Notes: generated from the sequence alone by a model not told the origin. 42,403 nt of DNA from JBGSYJ01 sp041748075 (GCA_041748075.1 JBGTDX010000028.1:1-42403), one strand, 5' to 3'; counted from the first letter of the stretch, positions 14,677 through 26,087 are shown. Made by a program: numbers and translations.

Positions 14677-15981
14677 ATGAATCTCTGGAATCAAGTCCTC
14701 CACAAGCTCGAAGAGTCGATCGATAAAACCGAGTTCCGAACCTGGTTCGAGCCGACTTCATTTCTCTCCGAAAAAGGCGAGTCGATCGACGTGCGCGTGC
14801 CCGACACGAGCTTCGTCGATCAGATATCCCGCTACAGTCAGCACATTCGTACCATCCTGATGGACCTGTCCGCAGATCGCAAAAAAATTCACTTCGTCGC
14901 CGATGCCCCGTCGATCGATACCGGGCCTGCGGCGGCTTCTGCTCCGGCCATTCGCGACTTCCCCCGCTCGACGTTCAATCCGAAATACCGCTTTGGAGCG
15001 TTCGTCGTGGGAAACTCCAACCAGCTGGCCTACGCCGCGTCGCTGTCGATCGCCGAGAACCCGAGTGGCTCGTTCAACCCCTTGTTCCTCTACGGCGGCG
15101 CCGGGCTGGGCAAAACACATCTCATCCAGGCGATCGGTCAGAAAATCCAGGAAGACAACCGTTCGATGAACGTGGTCTACATGTCGGCGGACGCCTTCGT
15201 AACCGAGCTCATCACCTCGATCCGCTACGACAAGATGGCATCCTTCCGGGAGCGATACCGGTCAGTCGACGCGCTGCTGCTCGACGACATCCAGTTTCTC
15301 GCGGGCAAGGAGCGCACCCAGGAAGAATTCTTTCATACGTTCAACGCGCTCTACGAGGCGCAGAAACAGATCGTCTTCACTTCCGACGCTCCGCCCAAGG
15401 AAATTCCGACGCTGGAGGAGCGGCTCCGCTCTCGCTTCGAATGGGGCCTGACCGCCGACATTCAGCCTCCCGATCTCGAGACCAAGGTCGCTATTCTCAG
15501 GAAGAAGGCTGAAGAGAAGAAGGTGCAGATCACCGATGAGGTCGCGCTGTTCATCGCGGAGCGGGTTCGCTCGAACGTCCGTGAGCTGGAAGGCCTGATG
15601 AACCGGGTCACTGCATTCGCTTCGCTCACCGGCCACCGGATCGATCTCGACCTTGCCAGGGAAGCCCTCCGCGACCTGCTGTCGAAAGAGAACAAACCGA
15701 TCACCCCGGCAGAGATCGTCAAGGTGGTCGCGACCCATTACGGCATCAAAGTCACCGATCTCAAGTCCAAGTCGAATGCCCGCCCCGTCGCTTATCCACG
15801 TCAGATTGCGATGTACCTGTGCAAGCTGCTGACGGATCTCTCATACCCTGAGATTGGTAAGATCTTCAACAACAAGCATCATTCGACGGTGATCTACTCG
15901 GTCGAGAAAATCGAGAAGCTCAAGCAGGATGATCCCGCGATCGCCAACACGCTCGAGATGCTCGCGCGCCAGTTCCGGTGA
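14677..15981 (+). CDS. dnaA: Chromosomal replication initiator DnaA
   Basis: 434 residues from the ATG at 14677 (MNLWNQVLHKLEESIDKTEF). An in-frame GTG at 14629 is rejected because it lies inside the DnaA boxes and adds non-conserved residues. Domain I is followed by a short linker, then the AAA+ domain starting at FNPKYRFGAFVVGNSNQLAY. Walker A is GGAGLGKTHLIQA, Walker B is ALLLDDIQFLAGKERTQEE, and sensor II lies near NVRELEGLMNRV. Domain IV has the DnaA signature with NNKHHSTVIYSVEKI for box binding. ATP-DnaA melts oriC. The gene is flanked on both sides by DnaA boxes. Confidence 0.98.
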   Translation: MNLWNQVLHKLEESIDKTEFRTWFEPTSFLSEKGESIDVRVPDTSFVDQISRYSQHIRTILMDLSADRKKIHFVADAPSIDTGPAAASAPAIRDFPRSTFNPKYRFGAFVVGNSNQLAYAASLSIAENPSGSFNPLFLYGGAGLGKTHLIQAIGQKIQEDNRSMNVVYMSADAFVTELITSIRYDKMASFRERYRSVDALLLDDIQFLAGKERTQEEFFHTFNALYEAQKQIVFTSDAPPKEIPTLEERLRSRFEWGLTADIQPPDLETKVAILRKKAEEKKVQITDEVALFIAERVRSNVRELEGLMNRVTAFASLTGHRIDLDLAREALRDLLSKENKPITPAEIVKVVATHYGIKVTDLKSKSNARPVAYPRQIAMYLCKLLTDLSYPEIGKIFNNKHHSTVIYSVEKIEKLKQDDPAIANTLEMLARQFR

Positions 15982-16030
15982 TGCCGCCTCAGGTTGCTAT
16001 AAGCGGCAGTCCTTCGGTCGCAGAATAGCC

Positions 16031-16235
16031 TGAGGATAAGCTGAGGATAAAAAACGCCGATTCTGATTGCGCGCTTTCGCTGTGGAAAACGGAGCTTCCT
16101 ATCCGCTCGATTTCCGCCGCGTTATGCACAGAACCGAATGGAGAAGACTGCTATACTTTCGAAGCATTTGAGCAACGTCCAGACCTTTTCCGCCGGCACC
16201 AGTTACTACTGCTACTCAAATAAATAAGAAATAGT
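16031..16235. other. Probable origin of replication (oriC) between dnaA and dnaN
   Basis: Four DnaA-box-like nonamers lie within 100 bases: TTATCCTCA twice (minus, 16031-16039 and 16042-16050), TTTTCCACA (minus, 16081-16089) and TTATGCACA (plus, 16122-16130). To their right is a GC-rich run (CCGCCGGCACC). On the minus strand the triplets TAG, CAG, TAG, TAA (16214 down to 16203) then follow, resembling DnaA-trios, and next to them AT-rich CAAATAAATAAGAAATAG (16217-16235) would be the unwinding site. The order matches the basal unwinding system described in Bacillus, although the box-to-trio distance is longer here. Confidence 0.72.
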
Positions 16236-16252
16236 TTTCAGAGGAAGACGAC

Positions 16253-17374
16253 ATGGAGATTACCGTCGCAAAAGCTGACCTTCAGAAGGAGCTCCAGCTT
16301 TGCCAGGGAGTTGTCGAGAAGCGATCGACGATTCCGATTCTGTCCAATGTGCTGCTCAAAGCAGACGGCGGCACGTTGCAGATCGCGGCGACAGACCTCG
16401 ATGTGACGATTCTCAGCTCCTGCCCGGCGAATGTGAAAACACCAGGGGGCGTGACGATCGAAGCGAAGCGTTTTTTTGACATCGTCCGTTCACTCCCCGA
16501 GGAGGATGTGAAGATCGCATTACAGGAAAATGATTCGCTGCAGATCGAGTCGGGCTCGGCGAAGTTCCGGCTCATGAGCCTCCCTTCCGAAGACTATCCA
16601 ACGCTTCCGACAGTGGATGTCACACAGGGATACCCCATCGATCTCGCGAATCTCAAGACGATGGTCGAGAAAGTCATCTTCGCCATCACACATGAAGAAA
16701 CGCGGTTCCAGCTGAACGGTGCTCTGCTCAAACTGCATGCCGACAAGCTCGAGATGGTAGCCACGGATGGACACAGGATGGCGCTTGTGAACTTCGCGTA
16801 CGCGGGAGAGAAGCCGGCAGGAGACGAGCTGAAGATCCTGATCCCGAGGAAGGCGCTGCACGAGTTGTTGCGCCTCGAAGCGGATGACAGCGGCACGGTG
16901 ATGTTCGGAACTTCCGAGAATCACATTTTCTTCGTTGCCGGCGCCCGGAGGCTGCTGGCCAGAATGATCGATGTGAATTTTCCGAACTACATGGAAGTCA
17001 TCGCGCGGGACAACGACCGCAAAGTCATGGTCGACCGGGATCGGCTGCTCTCAACGATCCGCAGGGTTTCGCTCGTAGCGAATGAAAGAACCAGGGCGGT
17101 GCGGTTCGACTTTGCTCCCGGCAAGCTGACAGTTTCGTCGACGAATCCCGAGCTCGGCGACGCCCGGGAGACAGTGCCCATCGAATACGCCGGCGCACCG
17201 TTCTTTGTCGGACTCAACGCCGCCTACCTGACGGACTTTCTCAACGTGCTCGAGACGAATGCCGTGACCCTGGAGCTCAAAGACGAGAACAGCCAGTGCA
17301 TAGGACGGCCTTTCGAAGGCGAGAACGTGCCGTACGACTACGTCTACGTCGTCATGCCGATGCGAATCGGATGA
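16253..17374 (+). CDS. dnaN: DNA polymerase III beta subunit (sliding clamp)
   Basis: 373 residues, the normal clamp length, with GAGGAAG seven bases before the ATG. Three repeated clamp domains are visible: domain 1 starts MEITVAKADLQKELQLCQGV with KRSTIPILSNVLL, domain 2 contains FQLNGALLKLHADKLEMVATDGHRMA, and domain 3 ends in ENVPYDYVYVVMPMRIG. The closing VMPMR(I/L) end is diagnostic. The ring dimer tethers the replicative polymerase to DNA. It follows the proposed oriC and precedes recF by 61 bases. Confidence 0.98.
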   Translation: MEITVAKADLQKELQLCQGVVEKRSTIPILSNVLLKADGGTLQIAATDLDVTILSSCPANVKTPGGVTIEAKRFFDIVRSLPEEDVKIALQENDSLQIESGSAKFRLMSLPSEDYPTLPTVDVTQGYPIDLANLKTMVEKVIFAITHEETRFQLNGALLKLHADKLEMVATDGHRMALVNFAYAGEKPAGDELKILIPRKALHELLRLEADDSGTVMFGTSENHIFFVAGARRLLARMIDVNFPNYMEVIARDNDRKVMVDRDRLLSTIRRVSLVANERTRAVRFDFAPGKLTVSSTNPELGDARETVPIEYAGAPFFVGLNAAYLTDFLNVLETNAVTLELKDENSQCIGRPFEGENVPYDYVYVVMPMRIG

Positions 17375-17435
17375 TCTCGCCAAACGACCATGAGTCTGGT
17401 GAGATGACCCTTTACACCGGGTCTCGATTCGGAAC

Positions 17436-18548
17436 GTGATCCTCCGAACACTCGAAGCGCGCAATTTCCGAAACCTGGAAGAAGCGCCGGTTGCATTTCA
17501 TCCCGATGCGAACCTCATCGTTGGTGACAACGGGCAGGGCAAGACGAACCTTCTCGAGGCGATTTACTTTCTGGCCACCACCCGGTCCTTCAGAACGGCG
17601 AGAACGACAAACCTGATACGCCTGGGTGCACCGTCTCTCTTCGTGCGGGGAACGATCGAAGAACGGGATCTGCAGCGCGTACTCTCGATCGGAATTGAAG
17701 CTGCGAGCGAACGTCGGCGCGAGTTGCGGATAAACGAAGAGAAGGTCCAGGTACACCGCTACGCGTCCGTCCTTCATCTGTTCGCCTACTCGGCATCGAG
17801 GCTCGAGATCGTGCGCGGGGGACCGGAGGAGCGAAGGCGGTTTCTCGATCGCGGGATCGCCACGATTCAGCCCGGATATCTCAAAGAGTTGACCCGTTAC
17901 GGGCGAGCACTCCAGCAGCGGAACGCTCTGCTCCAGAAGATCTCGACGGGAGAAGCTTCACCGAAGCTTCTCGATGCGTGGGACCAGGAGCTGGTGACGG
18001 CCGCTATGCCTGTCGTCGAGGCCCGGGCGCGCTACACGACTTCCCTCGTCGATGAGTTCCGGCGCGTGGTCTCTGCTCACGACTACCACGTGAAGAACAT
18101 CGAGATCAACTACCAGCCGTCCGGTTTCGATCCGGGATGCGACCCGGCGGAAGCGCTCAGAGAGCTTGGAAAGAACCGCCCCAGAGAGCTGGCAGCCGGC
18201 TTCACGGTCGTCGGCCCGCACCGGGATACCTTGGCCTTCGAGGTGGAGGGAAGACCGGCTGCAGACCTCCTGTCGAGTGGAGAGATCAAGATGACGGTGC
18301 TCTTTCTGAAGTTCGCGAAAATCGCAATTTATCGAGCGTTGCTGGAGGCTCGTCCGCTGTTCCTTCTCGACGACATCGACGCGGAGCTCGATCTGAAAAT
18401 CATGGAGCGGCTGCTTCGCTACGTCGAGGGTAGCGTTCAAATCTTCGCTACGAGTGCCAAGCCGAGTGTTTTCCGTGACTTACTTATCGGTCCACATGAG
18501 ACAATCGCTCTCCAATCAGGAGCTGTGACACGCTTCGGTACGCAGTGA
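17436..18548 (+). CDS. recF: DNA replication and repair protein RecF
   Basis: 370 residues from a GTG at 17436 (reading MILRTLEARNFRNLEEAPVA). The ABC/SMC-type ATPase head has Walker A GDNGQGKTNLLEAIYFLATT near residue 31. The signature loop reads LLSSGEIKM instead of the more usual SQGQ, and Walker B is LFLLDDIDAELD. The YSASRLEIVRGGPEERRRFLDR block is typical of RecF. RecF with RecO and RecR loads RecA at gapped DNA. It sits in the conserved dnaN-recF-gyrB order. Confidence 0.96.
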   Translation: MILRTLEARNFRNLEEAPVAFHPDANLIVGDNGQGKTNLLEAIYFLATTRSFRTARTTNLIRLGAPSLFVRGTIEERDLQRVLSIGIEAASERRRELRINEEKVQVHRYASVLHLFAYSASRLEIVRGGPEERRRFLDRGIATIQPGYLKELTRYGRALQQRNALLQKISTGEASPKLLDAWDQELVTAAMPVVEARARYTTSLVDEFRRVVSAHDYHVKNIEINYQPSGFDPGCDPAEALRELGKNRPRELAAGFTVVGPHRDTLAFEVEGRPAADLLSSGEIKMTVLFLKFAKIAIYRALLEARPLFLLDDIDAELDLKIMERLLRYVEGSVQIFATSAKPSVFRDLLIGPHETIALQSGAVTRFGTQ

Positions 18549-18588
18549 GCCGAGACGCATATCTGAGGGGCATCAGAACAGAATTTAC

Positions 18589-18597
18589 TGATATAAT
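18589..18597 (+). promoter_or_regulatory. Extended -10 promoter for gyrB
   Basis: TGATATAAT is a perfect extended -10 element (TGn then TATAAT) just after recF. I see no matching -35. It would give a leader of roughly 165 bases before gyrB, with small stem candidates such as AGGCT/AGCCT near 18635. Confidence 0.6.
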
Positions 18598-18770
18598 TTG
18601 GTGTTCCTTTAACCGGGGATATCTCTGCCTCAGAAGGCTGGACTAGAGCCTCCGGGCGTGGGGATGACAGGGCAGCTTCGGATGAGCCCCTTCGACGATT
18701 CGTAAACCTTCAAAACACTGCCGGCAGACAGGTGAAATCCCGCAACGGGTGTGCCTGCAGAAAGAATTGG

Positions 18771-21158
<2,388 letters not shown>

Positions 21159-21181
21159 TGGAAGTCTGAATGCCCGCCTGC

Positions 21182-21268
21182 GTGTCATCCTGAGCGCAGC
21201 GAAGGATCCCCTGCCTCGAGGCGATTCCGTAGGGCTTCATGGGATCCTTCGCTTCGTCAGGATGACAC
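21182..21268. repeat. REP-like palindromic element, copy 2
   Basis: The left arm GTGTCATCCTGAGCGCAGCG plus AAGGATCCC matches the element at 4984. The right arm GGGATCCTTCGCTTCGTCAG plus GATGACAC closes a long imperfect hairpin of about 87 bases. It fills the gyrB-gyrA gap and would be transcribed with gyrB. Confidence 0.82.
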
Positions 21269-21329
21269 CAGTGCCTCCTCAACGGCTGATCGCAATACCT
21301 GCTAACACCCGATAGGAAAAAGAAACACG

Positions 21330-23903
21330 ATGTCCGATTACGTACCGCCGACTGAAGTGAAATATCCCGTCAACATCGAAGACGAGATGAAGAAGTCTTA
21401 TCTCGATTACGCGATGTCCGTGATCATCGGGCGGGCGCTGCCCGACGTGCGCGACGGGCTCAAGCCTGTGCATCGCAGGATCCTTTACGGGATGTACGAG
21501 CAGGGGAACACTTCAGGCAAGGCCTACAAAAAATCGGCGCGTATCGTCGGCGACGTAATGGGCAAGTTTCATCCCCATGGCGACAGCGCGATCTACGACT
21601 CGATCGTCCGGATGGCACAGGACTTTTCCATGCGCTACAGGCTCGTCGACGGCCAGGGCAACTTCGGCTCGCTGGACGGCGACAACCCCGCAGCGATGCG
21701 CTATACGGAAGTGCGTCTCACCAAGCTCGCGGAAGAGTTGTTGAAAGATGACATCGACAAGGAAACGGTCGACTGGCATCCGAACTACGACGGCTCGCTC
21801 GTCGAACCGGCGGTTCTTCCGGCGAAGTATCCGAACCTTCTCGTCAACGGCTCTTCCGGAATCGCGGTCGGCATGGCGACCAACATCCCTCCCCACAACC
21901 TCTCGGAGGTGGTCGACGCCTGTCTCAAGGTCATCGAGAATCCCGACGTGAGCGTGACGGAGTTGATGACCGTCATGCCGGGTCCGGATTTTCCGACCGC
22001 AGGATTCATCCATGGTCTCGAGGGCATCCGGCAGGCGTATGACACAGGCCGCGGAATCATTCAGGTCCGCGCGCGCGCGGTCATCGAAACACAGAAGAAG
22101 AATTCCGACCGCCAGTCGATCGTGATCAACGAGATCCCATTCATGACGAACAAAGCGAGGCTGATCGAAAAGATCGCCGAGCTCGTTCGTGAGAAGCGGA
22201 TTGATGGAATCTCGGACCTCCGCGATGAGTCCGACCGGGACGGAATCCGCGTCGTCGTCGAGCTCAAGAAGGGCGAGGTGGGCGAAGTCGTTCTGAACAA
22301 CCTCTACAAGCTCACCCAGATGCAGACGACGTTCGGGATCATTTTTCTCGCTATCGTCGACAATCAGCCGCGCGTGCTGAGGCTCCCCGAGCTTCTCAGG
22401 CACTTCATCGATCACCGTAAAGACGTAGTCGTCCGAAGAACGAGATTCGACCTGCGGAAGGCGGAAGAGCGGGCACACATTCTCGAAGGCCTGGTCAAGG
22501 CGCTCGACCACATCGAGGAGATCATCAATCTGATCCGCACGAGCGAAAATCCGGCCGCGGCCAAGGAGCAGTTGATCGCGCAGTTTGCATTCAGCGCGCT
22601 GCAGGCCCAGGCGATCCTCGAGATGCGCCTTCAGCGACTCACAGGACTCGAGAGAGACAAGATCGTCACCGAGTACCAGGACGTTCTCGCGACGATTCGG
22701 CGGCTCGAGGACATCCTGGCCTCGGAGAAGCTGGTGCTCGGGATCATTTCCGACGAGCTCATGGAAATCAAGCGGCAGTTCGGCGACAAGCGCCGCACTG
22801 AAATCATTGCGGCAACCCGCGACATCAGCATCGAGGACATGATCGTCGAAGAAGACATGGTCATCACGGTGTCTCGCGGCGGTTACATCAAGCGTTCCGC
22901 GCTCTCGCTCTACCGCGAGCAGCACCGAGGCGGCAAGGGCAAACTCGGCATGGCGCCGAAGGAAGAGGACATCGTCGAGCACCTCTTCGTTGCTTCGACG
23001 CACTCCTACATCCTGGTCTTCACGGATCGCGGCCGCCTTCACTGGCTGAAAGTCCACGAGATCCCGCAGATCGGCTCCGCCGCGCGCGGCAAGGCGATCG
23101 TCAACCTGATCGATGTCGAGCCGGACGAGAACGTTCGCGCGTTGCTTTCGGTCAAGGAATTCGACGAGTCACGGTACGTCGTCATGCTCACGCGCGCAGG
23201 CAAGATCAAGAAGACCGCGCTCAAGGCATTCTCGAATGTCCGCGCAGCCGGAATCATCGCCATCGACATCAACGAAGGCGACGATCTGCACAGCGTCGAT
23301 CTGAGCGACGGCGATTCACAGATCTTTATCGGCACACACCTCGGCATGGCGATTCGCTTTCACGAATCCGACGTCCGTCCCATGGGACGGGGTGCTGCCG
23401 GCGTCAAAGCCATCAATCTCCGCAAGGGAGATGAAGTCGTCGAGCTCGACATTCTGGAAAACGACACGGTCGGAGACGCCCTCACCATCACGGAGGGCGG
23501 CTTCGGCAAGCGGACAGCTGTCACGGAGTACCGGCTTCAGACCAGAGGCGGCATCGGTGTTTCGAATATTCGAATCACGGAAAAGAACGGCAAGGTCGCG
23601 GCAGTCAAGTACGTGCGTGACGAGGACCAGGTTCTACTCATCACGAGTCACGGGAAGATGATCCGGGTCCGCTGCTCGAGTATCCGGAGTATCGGCCGCG
23701 CGACGCAGGGCGTCCGGGTGATCAATCTCGATGAAGGCGATTCAGTGGTGGCCGCCGTGAAGCTCGTCGACCCGCAGGACGACGAACTGCAGGACATCGA
23801 GACTGCGGATGTGGTGTCCGGCGATGAACCTGAAGCAATTGTCGAGGGTGAGGACAGCGCCGAGATGGAGATCGAACCCGAGGATCCGGATACGATTCAC
23901 TGA
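21330..23903 (+). CDS. gyrA: DNA gyrase subunit A
   Basis: 857 residues. The breakage-reunion domain has the active tyrosine at 125 (AAMRYTEVRL). The quinolone region HPHGDSAIYD carries serine 86 and aspartate 90, the usual susceptible residues (E. coli 83 and 87). The C-terminal beta-pinwheel includes the GyrA box HRGGKGKLGM near residue 532, which marks a gyrase rather than topoisomerase IV, and repeated blade motifs such as RGGIGVSNIR and ATQGVRVINL. The acidic tail (DDELQDIETADVVSGDEPEA) is common and tunes supercoiling. No parC/parE pair is visible in the window. Confidence 0.98.
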   Translation: MSDYVPPTEVKYPVNIEDEMKKSYLDYAMSVIIGRALPDVRDGLKPVHRRILYGMYEQGNTSGKAYKKSARIVGDVMGKFHPHGDSAIYDSIVRMAQDFSMRYRLVDGQGNFGSLDGDNPAAMRYTEVRLTKLAEELLKDDIDKETVDWHPNYDGSLVEPAVLPAKYPNLLVNGSSGIAVGMATNIPPHNLSEVVDACLKVIENPDVSVTELMTVMPGPDFPTAGFIHGLEGIRQAYDTGRGIIQVRARAVIETQKKNSDRQSIVINEIPFMTNKARLIEKIAELVREKRIDGISDLRDESDRDGIRVVVELKKGEVGEVVLNNLYKLTQMQTTFGIIFLAIVDNQPRVLRLPELLRHFIDHRKDVVVRRTRFDLRKAEERAHILEGLVKALDHIEEIINLIRTSENPAAAKEQLIAQFAFSALQAQAILEMRLQRLTGLERDKIVTEYQDVLATIRRLEDILASEKLVLGIISDELMEIKRQFGDKRRTEIIAATRDISIEDMIVEEDMVITVSRGGYIKRSALSLYREQHRGGKGKLGMAPKEEDIVEHLFVASTHSYILVFTDRGRLHWLKVHEIPQIGSAARGKAIVNLIDVEPDENVRALLSVKEFDESRYVVMLTRAGKIKKTALKAFSNVRAAGIIAIDINEGDDLHSVDLSDGDSQIFIGTHLGMAIRFHESDVRPMGRGAAGVKAINLRKGDEVVELDILENDTVGDALTITEGGFGKRTAVTEYRLQTRGGIGVSNIRITEKNGKVAAVKYVRDEDQVLLITSHGKMIRVRCSSIRSIGRATQGVRVINLDEGDSVVAAVKLVDPQDDELQDIETADVVSGDEPEAIVEGEDSAEMEIEPEDPDTIH

Positions 23904-23964
23904 TGTGGCGGGGCATTCCGTTGCTCTGCCCGTCACTCCGAATGACTCACCTGGCGTTGAAATA

Positions 23965-24267
23965 CTACGACTGAGGAGCGGGCTCCGCGGAACCGCCCGA
24001 ATCGGAGCTCTCGATCGCCCCGCTCTCGGCCTGGATATTCTCCCTCCAGCGCTGCGCTTTCATCCTCTCGAAGATGCCCCCCGCGTGGCCGGCAGGAATC
24101 CAGCTGTTCCCGCCACACTTGGGGCAGCGATTACGGAAGGCGACGTTCTTTCCGCAATCGGGGCAGATGATCACCAGCGAGTGCGAAAGCTCGAACTTCT
24201 GTTCCCCTTCTTCATCCAGACTGTTGAGAAAAGCGCTCAGATTCTGAAAGGTTTCTTCGAGAGACAT
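23965..24267 (-). CDS. Small zinc-ribbon protein of unknown function
   Basis: 100 residues. The centre is a rubredoxin-like zinc ribbon, CPDCGKNVAFRNRCPKCGG, with two CxxC knuckles about twelve residues apart. It is preceded by an acidic helix (FLNSLDEEGEQKFELSHSL) and followed by an acidic, serine-rich, probably disordered tail. AGGAG lies nine bases before the ATG. It is downstream of the RNase G gene on the same strand, separated by a strong hairpin array. Zinc ribbons of this type often contact nucleic acid or other proteins, but I cannot name the family. Composition and the ribosome binding site make it a credible gene. Confidence 0.72.
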   Translation of the reverse strand: MSLEETFQNLSAFLNSLDEEGEQKFELSHSLVIICPDCGKNVAFRNRCPKCGGNSWIPAGHAGGIFERMKAQRWRENIQAESGAIESSDSGGSAEPAPQS

Positions 24268-24330
24268 ACTGGACGACTCCTGGTACGGCAGGCGCCGAAA
24301 AGTGCATACGCTATGCCATGGGCAGGAAAA

Positions 24331-24422
24331 GTTGTGAGTTGTGAGTTCTGAGTTGTGAGGAGACCGGCCCGTTCAGGATGGGCGGGTGGGTCTCACAACT
24401 CAGAACTCAGAACTCACAACTC
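24331..24422. repeat. Heptamer repeat array A forming a long hairpin
   Basis: The left arm (24331-24366) is built from 7-base units GAGTTGT and GAGTTCT. The right arm (24389-24421) is its near-perfect reverse complement in ACTCAGA/ACTCACA units, with about 22 bases between. The stem could exceed 30 base pairs. It ends a few bases before the RNase G stop codon and separates that gene from the zinc-ribbon gene, so it may act as a terminator or RNA-processing site. Confidence 0.85.
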
Positions 24423-24428
24423 TCCTCC

Positions 24429-25919
24429 TCACACTCTCATGATATCGAACTGCTCGTGATGCAGGTTGTCATCCGGCTTGAAGACGAGATGGAGATTCTG
24501 GGTTCGCTCGACCTCTTCGAAAATCGGAACGCCCTCATGCTGGATTGCGGAGTAGATCTCGGGATTCACCCGAACAATGATTTCCTGGTCGCTCATGTCT
24601 CCCAGTTTGATCAATTGCCGCCAGAGCTCGAGAATGACGGTCATGTTGGACTTGATCCGACCGCTCCCGCCGCAATAAGGGCAGCCCTGAGTCAATGACC
24701 GCTCGAGGCTCTGGCGCACGCGCTTCCGGGTCATTTCCACGAGACCGAACTCGGAGATCTGCAGAATCTTGGTCTTCGATCTGTCCTTACGGATTTCCTC
24801 TTCGAGAGCAGTGAACACTTCGGCTCTGTTGTCGAGGTTTTCCATGTCGATGAAATCGAGGACGATGATTCCTCCGAGGTCGCGTAGCCGGATCTGGCGA
24901 ATGATCTCGCGAATCGCCTCCATGTTCGTGCGGAAGACTGTTTCCTCGAGATTTTTTTTGCCGACGTACTTTCCCGTATTCACGTCGATCGCGACGAGAG
25001 CTTCGGTCTGGTTGATGACGATGTGACCGCCGGACTTGAGCCAGACCTTGGACTTGAGCGCCCGTTCGATCTCAGGCTCGATTCCGAACTCGTCGAAAAT
25101 CGGGTCGTCGCGCCGGTAGAGACGGACGCGCGAGACGAGGTTCGGCTGGATTGTGTCGAGGAACTCGACGATCCGCTGATACTCTTCGACCGAATCGACC
25201 CATACGGTCTTGAACTCAGGCGAGAGAACGTCCCGGATCGTTCGCAGCACCAGATCCAGGTCCTGGTGGATCGCGTGGGCAGCCGAGGTCCGGTCGGCCC
25301 GCCGCTTGATCTGGTCCCAGAGGTCCGTCAGGTACTTCAGGTCGGCGGAAAACTCTTCTTCCTGGCGATGCTCACCGGCGGTTCGTACGATGAATCCGCC
25401 CGGGCCGGTCCTGACTTTCTCGAGAACTTCCTTGAGACGAAGCCGCTCCTCCTCGTTCTCGATCCGGCGTGAAACACCGATGTGCGAGACCGTCGGCATG
25501 TAGACGAGGAACCGTCCGGGAAGTGTGATGTGCGTGGTGATCCGCGCGCCTTTTCCGGCGATGGAGTCCTTGGCCACCTGGACCAGGATCTCCTGACCCT
25601 CCCGCAGCAGATCGGCGATCGAGGTTTCGGGGCGGGGAGAGGCGTTCTCGTCGAAGTTGATGTCTTCGCTTTCAGCCTCGTACTCCTCCATGTCTTCGAT
25701 CACGTCCGATACGTAGAGAAACGCGTCGCGGTCAATTCCGAGATCGACGAAGGCCGACTGCATTCCGGGGAGCACTTTGGTGACGCGGCCCTTGTAGATG
25801 TTCCCGACGACTGTCCGGCGCCGGTTGCGCTCAACCCAGAGCTCGACGACCTGGCCTTCGTCCAGCACGGCGATCCTCGACTCATGTCGGGCGGCATTGA
25901 TGACGATCTCTCGCGACAC
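24429..25919 (-). CDS. rng: Ribonuclease G/E family endoribonuclease
   Basis: 496 residues, RNase G length, without the long RNase E scaffold tail. The N-terminus IVINAARHESRIAVLDEGQV precedes the S1 domain (VVGNIYKGRVTKVLPGMQSAFVDLG quoted in part: GNIYKGRVTKVLPGMQSA), which here contains an acidic insert (EDMEEYEAESEDINFDE). The 5'-sensor region, then the DNase I-like catalytic part with AIDVNTGKYVG and IIVLDFIDM (two metal-binding aspartates), and the zinc-link CPYCGGSG follow. It cuts single-stranded AU-rich RNA and matures 16S rRNA 5' ends. The start is GTG at 25919 with no Shine-Dalgarno; a pyrimidine-rich CTCCCTCC precedes it. Both ends of the gene are flanked by heptamer arrays. Confidence 0.95.
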   Translation of the reverse strand: MSREIVINAARHESRIAVLDEGQVVELWVERNRRRTVVGNIYKGRVTKVLPGMQSAFVDLGIDRDAFLYVSDVIEDMEEYEAESEDINFDENASPRPETSIADLLREGQEILVQVAKDSIAGKGARITTHITLPGRFLVYMPTVSHIGVSRRIENEEERLRLKEVLEKVRTGPGGFIVRTAGEHRQEEEFSADLKYLTDLWDQIKRRADRTSAAHAIHQDLDLVLRTIRDVLSPEFKTVWVDSVEEYQRIVEFLDTIQPNLVSRVRLYRRDDPIFDEFGIEPEIERALKSKVWLKSGGHIVINQTEALVAIDVNTGKYVGKKNLEETVFRTNMEAIREIIRQIRLRDLGGIIVLDFIDMENLDNRAEVFTALEEEIRKDRSKTKILQISEFGLVEMTRKRVRQSLERSLTQGCPYCGGSGRIKSNMTVILELWRQLIKLGDMSDQEIIVRVNPEIYSAIQHEGVPIFEEVERTQNLHLVFKPDDNLHHEQFDIMRV

Positions 25920-25942
25920 GGAGGGAGATTGTACATGGGTAG

Positions 25943-26087
25943 ATGAAGGGTGAAGGGTGAAGGGTGAAGAGTGAAGGGTGAAGGGTGAAGAGTGAAGAGT
26001 GAAGGGTGAAGGGTGAAGGGGGTGAAGGGTGAGGGGTGGCGGCTTTCACTCTTCACCCTTCACTCTTCACCCTTTTTCCTTCATCCT
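25943..26087. repeat. Heptamer repeat array B with inverted arm
   Basis: About thirteen direct copies of a 7-base unit, GAAGGGT alternating irregularly with GAAGAGT, cover 25943-26036, with one slip (GGGGGT) near 26019. The reverse-complement units (CACTCTTCACCC and similar) follow at 26046-26075. The array begins about 24 bases upstream of the RNase G start and ends just before the DNPH1-like gene, so it occupies the whole divergent control region. Its architecture mirrors array A, but with a different unit. Confidence 0.88.

Noticed and set aside
18732..18770. GTG start for gyrB at 18732
   Set aside because: The added residues (KSRNGCACRKNW) do not resemble GyrB; MTSEYTAEDIKVL is the expected N-terminus.
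21513..23057. Long open frame of 514 codons on the minus strand
   Set aside because: It is antisense to gyrA, arginine/aspartate-rich and without family motifs; high GC content gives such shadows. The same holds for long frames antisense to yidC (12388-13317), parB (5559-6395) and gyrB (19155-19799).
24331..26087. Heptamer arrays considered as CRISPR
   Set aside because: Units are only 7 bases with no unique spacers, and no cas genes are present.
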